From Nocardioides sp. AX2bis (GTDB lineage Bacteria; Actinomycetota; Actinomycetes; Propionibacteriales; Nocardioidaceae): a DNA stretch of 64,000 nt. The stretch covers positions 674,089 to 738,088 of the forward strand of contig NZ_LR733215.1 of the NCBI RefSeq assembly GCF_902506435.1, written 5' to 3'. Below the pieces are notes generated by a model. That model was not told where the DNA came from. It did no database searches and saw only the letters and a list, made by a program, of their open reading frames with translations. Positions within the stretch are counted from its first letter, which is position 1. Each line of letters starts with the position of its first letter. Both the position numbers and the translations under genes were made by a program. Of the stretch, positions 1-7,784 are shown in pieces.

Positions 1-42
1 GGAGACGGGGGTGCGGCGAGAGACGGGCGTCAGGGGGCGCAT
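1..42 (-). CDS. 5' end of an unidentified divergent gene, cut by window edge
   Basis: An ATG at 42 on the minus strand opens a frame reading MRPLTPVSRRTPVS that runs off the left edge. A TACGGT -10 box (49-54) ends exactly six bases before the ATG, the same leaderless layout seen for many genes here, which is the main reason to believe the start. Only 14 codons are visible, so no product can be named. It would be divergent to cysS. Confidence 0.4.
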   Translation of the reverse strand, partial: MRPLTPVSRRTPVS

Positions 43-88
43 CGCCTCACCGTACGTCCCACCAGCCCCACCCGTCCCAGGATCCACC

Positions 89-154
89 GCCGAGATGACG
101 CTCGCGGACAGCCGAGATGACGGTTCCGGCGCCTCGAGGTGACGCTCGCGGCGC
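89..154 (+). repeat. 22-bp-period intergenic repeat, locus 1 (3 units)
   Basis: Three contiguous 22-bp units (89-110, 111-132, 133-154) share the core GAGRTGACG followed by CTCGCGG or GTTCCGG. It lies upstream of cysS, between that gene and the divergent gene at the left edge. This is the only locus where the GGTTCCGG variant is in the middle unit instead of the last. Confidence 0.9.
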
Positions 155-192
155 TCGGGAGCCACGGATACGGCGCTGGGCCGCGACGTCCC

Positions 193-198
193 TAGACT
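193..198 (+). promoter_or_regulatory. cysS -10 box, leaderless transcript
   Basis: TAGACT ends six bases before the cysS ATG, so transcription should begin at or next to the start codon. No clear -35 is visible. Confidence 0.6.
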
Positions 199-204
199 GT
201 CTCG

Positions 205-1626
205 ATGACCTTCCGCCTCTACGACACCGCGACCCGCGGGGTGCGCGACTTCGTGCCCCTCGTCGAGGGCCACGCGGGTCTGTACCTGTGCGGGCTCACC
301 GTCCAGTCCGAGCCGCACGTCGGGCACCTCCGCTCGGGCATCAACTTCGACGTCCTGCAGCGCTGGCTGCGCCACCGCGGGTTCGAGGTCACCTTCATCC
401 GCAACGTCACCGACATCGACGACAAGATCCTGGCCAAGGCCGCCGAGCAGGGCCTTCCCTGGTACGCACTGGCGTCGGCCATGAAGCGCGAGCTCGACGC
501 GGCGTACGCCGCCCTCAACGTCGCGCCCCCGACCTACGAGCCGGCCGCGACCGGCCACGTGCCGGAGATGCTGGAGCTGATCGCCGAGCTGATCGAGCGC
601 GGGCACGCGTACGCCGCCGAGGACGGGTCGGCCGACGTCTACTTCGACGTGCGGTCGTGGCCGTCGTACGGCGAGCTGACCCGCCAGGGCATCGACGACA
701 TGGAGGCCGCCGGCGACGCCGACCCGCGCGGCAAGCGCGACCCGCGCGACTTCGCCCTGTGGAAGAGCGCCAAGGACGGCGAGCCGTCGACCGCGTCCTG
801 GCCCAGCCCGTGGGGCCGCGGCCGCCCGGGATGGCACATCGAGTGCTCGGCGATGGCCGGCAAGTACCTCGGACCCGCGTTCGACGTGCACGGCGGCGGT
901 GTCGACCTGCGCTTCCCGCACCACGAGAACGAGCAGGCGCAGTCCCGCGCCGCCGGCCGCCCGTTCGCGACCTACTGGATGCACAACGCCTGGATCACCA
1001 CCGCCGGCGAGAAGATGAGCAAGTCGCTCGGCAACTCGCTGGTCGTCTCCGAGGTCCTGGAGCGGGTCCGCGGCATCGAGCTGCGCTTCTACATGGTCGC
1101 CTCGCACTACCGCTCCCACGTCGAGTTCAGCACCGAGGCGCTCGAGGACGCCGCGGTCGGGTTCCGGCGGGTCGAGCAGCTGCTCGACCGGCTCGGCCTC
1201 GGCGCCGACCGCGAGGAGACCCCGACGGCCGAGCTGCCGGCGGCGTACGTCGAGGCCCTCGACGACGACCTCGGTACGCCGGCCGCGGTCGCGGTGCTCC
1301 ACGACACCGTCCGCGAGGCCAACCGCCTCGCCGACGCCGGTGACCACGACCGCGCCCGCGAGCGCGGCGCCGCCGTGGTCGCGATGCTCGACGTGCTCGG
1401 TCTCGACCCGGCCGACCCGGCCTGGCGCGCCTCCGGCGGCGCCGCCGACCGCGAGGCCGCCCTGACCTCCGCCCTCGACTCCCTGCTCGGCGCACTCCTG
1501 GCCGAGCGCGACGCGGCGCGGGCGAGCAAGGACTTCGCCACCGCCGACACGATCCGCGACCGCGTCAAGGCGGCCGGCATCGAGGTCGAGGACACCCCCG
1601 ACGGACCGAGATGGAGCCTCACCTGA
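205..1626 (+). CDS. cysS: Cysteine--tRNA ligase (or MshC-like paralogue)
   Basis: Class I aminoacyl-tRNA synthetase that charges tRNA-Cys in the cytoplasm. The 473-residue protein carries the HIGH-type signature PHVGH at 37-41, zinc ligands of the family (C29, C214, H239 with E243 in FPHHENE), the WHIECS motif, and KMSKS at 270-274. The C-terminal part matches the DALR/anticodon region and ends ...DGPRWSLT. Actinobacteria also encode MshC, a cysteine ligase of mycothiol synthesis. The full-length tail and the position just before an rlmB-type gene, a common actinobacterial pairing, favour cysS. The start is supported by a -10 box six bases upstream. Confidence 0.93.
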   Translation: MTFRLYDTATRGVRDFVPLVEGHAGLYLCGLTVQSEPHVGHLRSGINFDVLQRWLRHRGFEVTFIRNVTDIDDKILAKAAEQGLPWYALASAMKRELDAAYAALNVAPPTYEPAATGHVPEMLELIAELIERGHAYAAEDGSADVYFDVRSWPSYGELTRQGIDDMEAAGDADPRGKRDPRDFALWKSAKDGEPSTASWPSPWGRGRPGWHIECSAMAGKYLGPAFDVHGGGVDLRFPHHENEQAQSRAAGRPFATYWMHNAWITTAGEKMSKSLGNSLVVSEVLERVRGIELRFYMVASHYRSHVEFSTEALEDAAVGFRRVEQLLDRLGLGADREETPTAELPAAYVEALDDDLGTPAAVAVLHDTVREANRLADAGDHDRARERGAAVVAMLDVLGLDPADPAWRASGGAADREAALTSALDSLLGALLAERDAARASKDFATADTIRDRVKAAGIEVEDTPDGPRWSLT

Positions 1627-1632
1627 TGGCAG

Positions 1633-1670
1633 GGATCTCGAGACGCTCGCTCCGCTCGCTCCTCAATCAC
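1633..1670. repeat. Short intergenic repeat with GCTCGCTC direct copies
   Basis: Between cysS and rlmB lies GGATCTCGAGACGCTCGCTC followed by CGCTCGCTCCTCAATCACC. It contains two direct copies of CGCTCGCTC and resembles a short sequence I recall from intergenic regions of Nocardioides-type genomes. No second copy is in this window, so the repeat call rests on memory. Confidence 0.35.
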
Positions 1671-1686
1671 CGTGAAGGACACTGAC

Positions 1687-2673
1687 GTGGCTGGAAATTC
1701 GCAGCGCAAGGGCGCGATCCGCAAGTCGAGCAAGAGCCCGACGGCCGGCTCGGGCGGGCGCGTCAAGCGCGGGCTCGAGGGCAAGGGCCCGACGCCGAAG
1801 GCCAAGGACCGGCCGTACCACAAGTCGTACCGCTCGGGCGCGGCTGCAGCGGGCGGCTCCGGGGGACCGGGCGGCTCCGGCGGCCAGGGCCGCAGCGGCC
1901 CGGGTACGCGCGGTGGCCAGCGTCGTCGCAGCAGCGACGCCGAGTGGGTCGCCGGTCGCAACTCGGTGGTCGAGGCGCTGCGCGAGGGCGTGCCGGTCAA
2001 CACCGTCTACGTCGCCGACGGCGCCGAGCGCGACGGGCGCCTGCGCGAGGCGTTCGCGCTGGCCGCCGAGCAGGGCGTCGCCATCCTGCAGACGACCAAG
2101 GGCGAGCTCGACCGGCTCACCAACGGCGCCGTGCACCAGGGCCTCGCCGCGCGGATCCCCGCCTACGTCTACGCCCACCCCGACGACCTGCTCGACCGGG
2201 CCGCCCAGGCCGGCGAGCCGCCGCTGATCGTCGCGCTGGACTCCGTCACCGACCCCCGCAACCTCGGGGCGGTCGTGCGCAGCGCGGCCGGCTTCGGCGC
2301 CCACGGCGTCGTCGTGCCCGAGCGTCGCGCCGCCGGGATGACAGCCTCGGCGTGGAAGACCAGCGCCGGCGCCGCGGCCCGGATCCCGGTCGCCCAGACC
2401 GTCAACCTGGTACGCCAGATCAAGGCCTACCAGCAGGCCGGCCTGATGGTGATCGGCCTGGCCGCGGAGGGCGAGGTCTCGCTGCCCGACCTGGACCTCG
2501 CCGACGGCCCGCTGCTCGTCGTCGTCGGCTCCGAGGGCGACGGCCTGTCGCGCCTGGTGGCCGAGACCTGCGACCAGCTGGTCTCGATCCCGATGGCCAA
2601 CCGGCTGGAGTCCCTCAACGCCGGGGTGGCCGCCTCGGTCGCGCTCTACGAGATCGCCCGCCGCCGCGCCTGA
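1687..2673 (+). CDS. rlmB: 23S rRNA 2'-O-methyltransferase, RlmB/TrmH (SPOUT) family
   Basis: SAM-dependent 2'-O-ribose methyltransferase, probably acting on G2251 of 23S rRNA. The first ~85 residues are a basic, Gly/Ser-rich, disordered extension typical of actinobacterial members. A substrate-binding domain beginning GRNSVVEALREG follows, then the SPOUT knot with motif 1 NLGAVVRSA, motif 2 VVVGSEGDGLSRL and motif 3 IPMANRLESLNAGVAAS. I chose GTG at 1687 (MAGNSQRKGA), the usual start in relatives, with AGGAC just upstream. GTG at 1672 would add five residues. It is 60 bp after cysS and probably shares its transcript. Confidence 0.88.
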   Translation: MAGNSQRKGAIRKSSKSPTAGSGGRVKRGLEGKGPTPKAKDRPYHKSYRSGAAAAGGSGGPGGSGGQGRSGPGTRGGQRRRSSDAEWVAGRNSVVEALREGVPVNTVYVADGAERDGRLREAFALAAEQGVAILQTTKGELDRLTNGAVHQGLAARIPAYVYAHPDDLLDRAAQAGEPPLIVALDSVTDPRNLGAVVRSAAGFGAHGVVVPERRAAGMTASAWKTSAGAAARIPVAQTVNLVRQIKAYQQAGLMVIGLAAEGEVSLPDLDLADGPLLVVVGSEGDGLSRLVAETCDQLVSIPMANRLESLNAGVAASVALYEIARRRA

Positions 2674-2676
2674 CCC

Positions 2677-2742
2677 GCCGAGATGACGCTCGCGGACAGC
2701 CGAGATGACGCTTGCGGCGCGTCGAGGTGACGGTTCCGGCGC
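2677..2742 (+). repeat. 22-bp-period intergenic repeat, locus 2 (3 units)
   Basis: Units at 2677-2698, 2699-2720 and 2721-2742. The array fills the whole gap between the convergent rlmB stop (2673) and the stop codon of the acetyltransferase (2743). The last unit carries the GGTTCCGG variant. Confidence 0.9.
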
Positions 2743-3918
2743 TCAGAAGTAGTCGAGCACCGCGGGCGCACGACGGCGCAGCAGGCGGTCGAGAGCGGCG
2801 TCGGTGCGCTCGTCGCCACCCACGAGGTGGCCCCCGGCGCGGAGGTCGACGGCGGGGAGCGTGCCGGCGTACGCCAGGGCCAGCCCCTGCGGCGTGAGCG
2901 TCGGCAGCCGGTCGTCGTCGGTGACGCGAGCGACCGCCGACCCGCCGGGGCGCACCTCGAGCGCCCACGACCCGTCAAGCACGCCCAGCGGGTCCCCGGC
3001 CACCCGCAGCGACAGCGCGACGTCGTCGTCGGGCCCCGCCGTGAGGGAGCCGAGGGCCGACGGGTGCACGCGCGCCATGTAGGGGCGGCGCTCGACGGCC
3101 GCCCAGGTCGAGGAGGGCAGCACGAGCCGGGCCGGGTGGTCGCCGGAGGTGCGCAGCCGCACCGTCCCGGCCACGCTGGCGAAGCTGCCGAGCACCCGCC
3201 ACAGCGCCCGCGCCGCGTCGGGGGTCAGCGTGACGAGGTCGTCGACGTCCAGCCTCGCGGCGGGGCCGTACCCGGGGCCGCGGGTCCAGGCGGCGTACCC
3301 CACCACCCCGTCGTCGTCCTCGGCGAGGGTCACCCCGCTGACCTCGGCCAACCGCTCGCCGCCGCCGGCGCTGAAGCAGGCCGCGGTGCGGGTCAGCGGG
3401 CCGTTGCGGGTCACGGCCCACCGGGCGTACGCCGCGTCGACCGCCGGGAGGTCCGCGGCCGTCGCGCGGCGCACCGTCGTGCCGGCCGGCGCCCGGACCG
3501 AGGCGAGGGCCGCCGTGGGCAGGTCGACGTGGTCGAGCGAGCCGACCACCTCGTAGCCCAGGCTCCGGTAGATGCCGGGCGCGGTCGGGAACAGCGTGGA
3601 CACGGCCTGGCCGTGCTCGGCCAGGGCTTCGGCCAGCACCCCGCGCAGCAGGCCACGTCCGCGGTGCTCCGCGGCGACGGCGACGCCGGCGATCCCGCAG
3701 GTCGCGACCTCCCGGCCGTGCCAGAAGGACGCGTCGTGCCGGGCGGTGGCCTTGGCGACCAGGTGCTCGTCGTCGAACGTGCCCCAGGTGGTCGTGCCGG
3801 GGGCCGGGAACTCGCCGGCCACCCGACCGCCGCCGGGCCGCGGGTTCCCGAACGCCTCGTGCCCCAGCTCCTTCGAGGCGGTCACGTCGTCGGCGGTCAT
3901 CGGGCGGGTCTCGGGCAC
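2743..3918 (-). CDS. Eis-like GNAT family N-acetyltransferase
   Basis: A 391-residue protein with the architecture of the Eis family: an N-terminal GNAT domain, a second GNAT-like domain and a C-terminal sterol-carrier-like domain. The acetyl-CoA binding motif lies in GVAVAAEHRGRGLLRGVL (about residues 75-92), and a conserved tyrosine follows in PGIYRSLGY. The protein ends in Phe, whose carboxylate is catalytic in Eis. Eis enzymes acetylate amines such as aminoglycosides, but the substrate here is unknown. The GTG start is preceded by TAGCGT (3925-3930) with a six-base gap, so the mRNA is probably leaderless. Confidence 0.8.
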   Translation of the reverse strand: MPETRPMTADDVTASKELGHEAFGNPRPGGGRVAGEFPAPGTTTWGTFDDEHLVAKATARHDASFWHGREVATCGIAGVAVAAEHRGRGLLRGVLAEALAEHGQAVSTLFPTAPGIYRSLGYEVVGSLDHVDLPTAALASVRAPAGTTVRRATAADLPAVDAAYARWAVTRNGPLTRTAACFSAGGGERLAEVSGVTLAEDDDGVVGYAAWTRGPGYGPAARLDVDDLVTLTPDAARALWRVLGSFASVAGTVRLRTSGDHPARLVLPSSTWAAVERRPYMARVHPSALGSLTAGPDDDVALSLRVAGDPLGVLDGSWALEVRPGGSAVARVTDDDRLPTLTPQGLALAYAGTLPAVDLRAGGHLVGGDERTDAALDRLLRRRAPAVLDYF

Positions 3919-3930
3919 GCCCCGACGCTA

Positions 3931-3996
3931 GCCGAGGTGACGCTCGCGGACAGCCGAGATGACGCTCGCGGCGCCTCGAGGTGACGGTTCCGGACA
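3931..3996 (+). repeat. 22-bp-period intergenic repeat, locus 3 (3 units)
   Basis: Units at 3931-3952, 3953-3974 and 3975-3996. The array starts directly next to the -10 box of the leftward acetyltransferase gene. The final CGGACA of the last unit is shared with a 15-bp tandem repeat. Confidence 0.9.
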
Positions 3997-4035
3997 CCTC
4001 TGCCCCGGACACCTCCGCCCCGGACACCTCAGCCC
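3991..4035 (+). repeat. 15-bp tandem repeat, three copies
   Basis: CGGACACCTC followed by TGCCC, CGCCC or AGCCC, copies at 3991-4005, 4006-4020 and 4021-4035. The first copy begins inside the last 22-bp unit and the third covers the stop codon (4029-4031) of the leftward DUF559 gene. It looks like a local expansion seeded by the end of the 22-bp array. Confidence 0.8.
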
Positions 4036-4982
4036 CGTCGCGGGTGACGCCCCGCGCCCTCGCCGCGGGCGTAGCGCCGGCCCGGGTGGCGCGCCCGGTC
4101 GTCGTACGCCGTCCGCAGCTCGCCCAGCCACCTGCCGAGCCCGGGCTCGACGAACCCGCCACCGCGCACGACGACGACCACCCACCCCTCGCGGACCATC
4201 GCCGCCCGGCGTTCCTCGTCGTCCGCCTGCTTCTGGTCGTCGGCGTGCCAGTCGGCGCCGTCGTACTCCAGCGCGATCCGGCGGCGCCGGTCGGCGAGGT
4301 CGAGGCGCACCCACCCGTACCCCTCGACCCAGGCGTCGACCTGAGGGTCGAGGTCGGTGTACCCGTGGTCGTGCGCGGTGAGGCGGAGCCAGGACTCGCG
4401 GGGCGACTCGGCGCGGGGGTCGATGCGGGGGACGAGCTCGCGGTACTGCGTGACGCCGCGCCGGCCGGCGAACCGGGCGAGCATCGGTCCGTGCGCCTCG
4501 GCGTCGACCTGGTGCAGGCGGGCGAAGGCGTCGAGCGCCGCCATCGCGTCGCCGCGTCCCCACCGGCAGGCGAGGTCGGCCGCGGTGCGCAGCGGCGTCG
4601 TCACGGCGACGCCGTGCACCGAGGTCACCTCGTCCGGGGCGACCGTGCGTCGGCACCCGTCGGCGTCGTCGCGGCGGGTGGCCCGCCGCCCCGAGACCGA
4701 GGCCACGTCGAGCACGTCGGGACCGCGCCCCGGGCGGCCGGGACCGACGTCGACCCCGTGCAGCCAGGCCGCGGAGTAGTCGCACACGACCTGCCCCGGA
4801 CCCAGCACGAGCGCGGCCGCCTGGGCGCGCACGAGCAGGGAGTCCTCCACCTCGCCGCGCACCCCGACCCCGCGCAGCACGCGGCGGACCACGCCGCGCG
4901 CCACGAGACGGCGTACGGAGCGCGGGTCGCGCCCCAGGGTGGGGTCGGTGAGCAGGAACGGGGTCCACGGCAGGTTCTCCAT
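4029..4982 (-). CDS. DUF559 / AbiEi-like protein of unknown function
   Basis: 317 residues. The first ~90 residues (SVRRLVARGVVRRVLRGVGVRGE) resemble the winged-helix start of AbiEi-type and DUF4095-like proteins. The C-terminal ~100 residues match DUF559, a compact PD-(D/E)XK-like nuclease fold, with ALEYDGADWH as the putative metal site. Many actinobacteria carry several such proteins, and a paralogue lies at 52346-53368. I chose ATG at 4982 (MENLPWTP); upstream in-frame codons translate repeat-derived sequence. No toxin or antitoxin partner is adjacent. Confidence 0.65.
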   Translation of the reverse strand: MENLPWTPFLLTDPTLGRDPRSVRRLVARGVVRRVLRGVGVRGEVEDSLLVRAQAAALVLGPGQVVCDYSAAWLHGVDVGPGRPGRGPDVLDVASVSGRRATRRDDADGCRRTVAPDEVTSVHGVAVTTPLRTAADLACRWGRGDAMAALDAFARLHQVDAEAHGPMLARFAGRRGVTQYRELVPRIDPRAESPRESWLRLTAHDHGYTDLDPQVDAWVEGYGWVRLDLADRRRRIALEYDGADWHADDQKQADDEERRAAMVREGWVVVVVRGGGFVEPGLGRWLGELRTAYDDRARHPGRRYARGEGAGRHPRRG

Positions 4983-5046
4983 GTCCCTGGTATGCCCGAT
5001 CGAGGGCCCGTGGGAGGACCCCGGACGAGCGAGCTGGGGACAACCC

Positions 5047-5112
5047 TGTCCGGAACCGTCATGTGGACGCGCCGCGACCGTCATCTCGGCTGTCCGCGAG
5101 CGTCACCTCGGC
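5047..5112 (-). repeat. 22-bp-period intergenic repeat, locus 4 (3 units)
   Basis: Read on the minus strand: units 5112-5091, 5090-5069 and 5068-5047. The head unit overlaps by one base the TAG stop of the leftward DUF4032 gene. The tail unit is the most diverged (TCCACATGACGGTTCCGG). Confidence 0.88.
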
Positions 5113-6320
5113 TAGAGGTCCTCGGCGATGACCTCGTCGGGCCGCGCCGGCAGCTGGGTGTCGATGAAGTCGCGCGCGGTCTCGAAGATGTCGACCTCGC
5201 GGCCGGCCTGCTCGGAGAGGTACCACCGGTGCTCGAGCACCTGGTGGAACAGCTCGGCCGGCTGCAGCTTGCCCCGCCGGTCGGCCGGCACCATCGCCAT
5301 CAGCGGCTCGTAGACGTCGCCGAGCCACCGGTTCGCGACCAGGCTGCGGTCCTCGCGGCCGAGGTCGTGGGACGCGGTGTACGCCGCGATGTCATTGAGC
5401 ATCCGCCGGGCCTGGGCGTCCTCGACGTCGAGACCGGTGAGCCCGCGCAGCTCGCGGCAGTGGTGCCCGAGCTCGACGACCTGGGGCTGGATGCGGACGG
5501 TGTCGCCGTCGAAGTCGGTGACGATGTCGAGCTCCTCGACGTCGAAGCCGAGCTCGTTGAGCCGCTCGATGCGTCGCTCGATGCGCCAGATCTCCTCGAG
5601 GGAGAACTCCTCGGCGCCGGTCAGCTGGTCCCACAGCGCGGTGTAGCGGTCCTGCAGCATCGCGACGACCTCGTGCGGGCGCAGGTCGGCGTCGACGGCG
5701 CCGCTGGCCTGCAGGTCCAGGAGCTCGGCGAACACGTTCTCGGTGGCCACGGTGACGTCGTGCTCGCGCATCCCGCGCGACAGCTGCTCGCGCAGCTCAC
5801 CGGTCTCGGCGTCGACGAGGTACGCCGCGAACCCGCCGGCGTTGCGCCGGAACAGCACGTTCGACAGCGACACGTCGCCCCAGTAGAAGTCGGCGAGGTG
5901 CAGCCGGACCAGCAGCACCACGAGCGCGTCGACCAGCGAGGGCAGGTTGTCGGCGCGCAGCCCGTGCGCGAACAGGCTGCGGTAGGGCATCGAGAAGGAC
6001 AGGTGCTGGGTCACCAGTGCGGCGGGCAGCTCCTCACCGGCGGCGTCGGTCCGTCCGGTGACCACTCCCTGCGGCATCACCGCGGGCAGCCCGATCCGCT
6101 GAAGGTCGCGCAGGAGGCGGTACTCCCGGAAGGCGATCTCCTCGACCGTCTCCTTGACCGCGTACGTCCGCCCGCGCAGCCGTACGATCCGCACCACGTG
6201 GCGCGACAGCCCGCGCGGGAGCGGCACGACGTAGTCGTCGGTCCACTCCTCCAGCGGCGTCCCCCACGGCAGGGAGATCACCGCGGGGTCCGGCCGGTGG
6301 GCCACGATGTGCAGCGCCAT
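5112..6320 (-). CDS. DUF4032 domain protein, kinase-like
   Basis: 402 residues matching the actinobacterial DUF4032 family. The N-terminal half looks like an atypical lipopolysaccharide-kinase (Kdo/WaaP) fold: TYAVKE has a candidate ATP-binding lysine, and LHLADFYWGDVSLSNVLF has the arrangement of a catalytic loop. The C-terminal half (ETARDFIDTQLP) is the conserved DUF4032 part. No substrate is known. A TAGGCT box (6327-6332) lies six bases from the ATG, so translation is likely leaderless. Repeat arrays flank the gene on both sides. Confidence 0.7.
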   Translation of the reverse strand: MALHIVAHRPDPAVISLPWGTPLEEWTDDYVVPLPRGLSRHVVRIVRLRGRTYAVKETVEEIAFREYRLLRDLQRIGLPAVMPQGVVTGRTDAAGEELPAALVTQHLSFSMPYRSLFAHGLRADNLPSLVDALVVLLVRLHLADFYWGDVSLSNVLFRRNAGGFAAYLVDAETGELREQLSRGMREHDVTVATENVFAELLDLQASGAVDADLRPHEVVAMLQDRYTALWDQLTGAEEFSLEEIWRIERRIERLNELGFDVEELDIVTDFDGDTVRIQPQVVELGHHCRELRGLTGLDVEDAQARRMLNDIAAYTASHDLGREDRSLVANRWLGDVYEPLMAMVPADRRGKLQPAELFHQVLEHRWYLSEQAGREVDIFETARDFIDTQLPARPDEVIAEDL

Positions 6321-6343
6321 GGGCGAAGCCTAGGCCCCGGGAG

Positions 6344-6409
6344 GCGCCGGAATCGTCACCTCGAGGCGCCGCGAGCGTCATCTCGGCTGTCCGCGAGCGT
6401 CATCTCGGC
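6344..6409 (-). repeat. 22-bp-period intergenic repeat, locus 5 (3 units)
   Basis: Minus-strand units 6409-6388, 6387-6366 and 6365-6344. The head unit shares one base with the stop codon of the leftward oxidase gene, the same junction as at locus 4. The tail unit has the GATTCCGG variant. Confidence 0.9.
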
Positions 6410-7755
6410 TAGCCCAGGACGGTGCAGCTGCTCGCGTCGTTGACCTCGCGCACCCGGCTGAACGCCGCGAGGTCGATCTTGAGGCCGGTGTGCTCGCCGA
6501 CGTAGGTCACCGGGCTGGCGTCGTGGTCGTGACCGCCCTCGACGGCGTCGACGATCGCGGCCAGGAAGCGTCCGGCGATCGGGGCGTTCTTGAACTGGTT
6601 GCCGCTGGTGCCCATCGCGACGTAGAAGCCGGGGGCGTCGGTGCGGTCGTAGATCGGCGTCCAGTCGTCGGCGACGTCGTAGACGCCGACCACGCCGGAG
6701 GGCCGGTTCGGCATCGTCAGGTCGGGCAGCCGGCGCGCGGCGCGGGTCACCTGGGCCTCGTACCGCTCCAGCGAGACGTGGTGGTCGACCGCGTCGATCC
6801 CGGCGGCCCCGCCCTCGACCCACTCCATCGGGTCGCAGTCCGGCTCGCTGCCGCCGACGACCCAGGCGCCGCTCGGGCCGGGACGCATGTACGTCCCGAG
6901 GTCGAGGTCGAAGACGCCCGGCGCCGGGTCCTCGCGCCCGTCCCAGGCGCCCGGCCGGGCGACCTGGTGCACCTCCTGGCGCAGCGGGCGCACGCCCACG
7001 GTGAACTCCGCGCCCACCCCGGCCATCGTGTTGAAGGCGCCCGACCACGGCCCGGCGGCGTTGACCACGACCGGCGACTCGACCCGACGGCCGTCGGCCA
7101 GCACGAGCACCCAGACCTCGCCGACGCGCTCGCAGGAGACGACCTCGGCGCGGTACGCCGTCCGCGCCCCGTGCAGACGCGCGGCGTAGGCCAGGTTGTC
7201 CGCGGCCAGCCGGGGGTCGTCCATGTAGCCGGCGTCGGGGGTGTAGATCGCGCCGAGCCGCTGGTCGGTCTCCTCCCAGAACGCGTCGTCGGTGACCGGC
7301 TTGTTGGGCCAGTACGCCCCCACGTCGAGGTGGGGGAACCGCGCCGCGAGGGCATCGGCGTCGAGGTACTCGAACGGCACCCCGGCCGCGCGCAGCAGCT
7401 CCTGGCTGTGGTCGTTCGGCACCGCCGGCACGTCGAGGTGCAGCATCCCGGTGCGGTGGAAGGCGGTCAGCGCGGGCGGGTCGGCCAGCGGCTCGAACCC
7501 CGGCAGGCCGAGGTGGTCGGCCCACGCCTCCCACATGAACTTCGCCTCCCACGACGTGGCGGTGGTGTCGAAGGTGGAGTAGAGGAAGCGGATCACCGCG
7601 CTGGAGGCCGACGTCGACCCGTGACCGGGTCCGGCGGCCTTGTCGAGCACGAGCACCGAGCGGCCGGCGCGCGCGAGCTCGAGCGCGACGGCGGAGCCGA
7701 TCACGCCGGAGCCGACGACGACGGCGTCCGCGGTCAGGGAGGAGGTCTGGTCCAT
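6409..7755 (-). CDS. FAD-dependent DAO-family oxidoreductase (sarcosine/dimethylglycine oxidase-like)
   Basis: 448 residues with an N-terminal Rossmann FAD motif (VVVGSGVIGSAVALELARAG, near residue 12) and a DAO fold throughout, closest in style to monomeric sarcosine oxidase and the dehydrogenase half of dimethylglycine oxidase. It follows gbcB by 29 bp, so it probably completes betaine demethylation, removing a methyl as formaldehyde from dimethylglycine or sarcosine. Where monomeric sarcosine oxidases have the flavin-linking Cys before their Tyr-rich motif, this protein reads VVGVYDVADDWTPIYD, so FAD is probably not covalently bound there. The ATG at 7755 was chosen because upstream codons overlap gbcB. 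Confidence 0.75.
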   Translation of the reverse strand: MDQTSSLTADAVVVGSGVIGSAVALELARAGRSVLVLDKAAGPGHGSTSASSAVIRFLYSTFDTTATSWEAKFMWEAWADHLGLPGFEPLADPPALTAFHRTGMLHLDVPAVPNDHSQELLRAAGVPFEYLDADALAARFPHLDVGAYWPNKPVTDDAFWEETDQRLGAIYTPDAGYMDDPRLAADNLAYAARLHGARTAYRAEVVSCERVGEVWVLVLADGRRVESPVVVNAAGPWSGAFNTMAGVGAEFTVGVRPLRQEVHQVARPGAWDGREDPAPGVFDLDLGTYMRPGPSGAWVVGGSEPDCDPMEWVEGGAAGIDAVDHHVSLERYEAQVTRAARRLPDLTMPNRPSGVVGVYDVADDWTPIYDRTDAPGFYVAMGTSGNQFKNAPIAGRFLAAIVDAVEGGHDHDASPVTYVGEHTGLKIDLAAFSRVREVNDASSCTVLG

Positions 7756-7784
7756 CGGTGTCTCCGTCGTTCGGCAGGTGGGGG

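Noticed and set aside
89..154. 22-bp arrays as CRISPR
   Set aside because: Units are contiguous, without spacers, and no cas gene is present.
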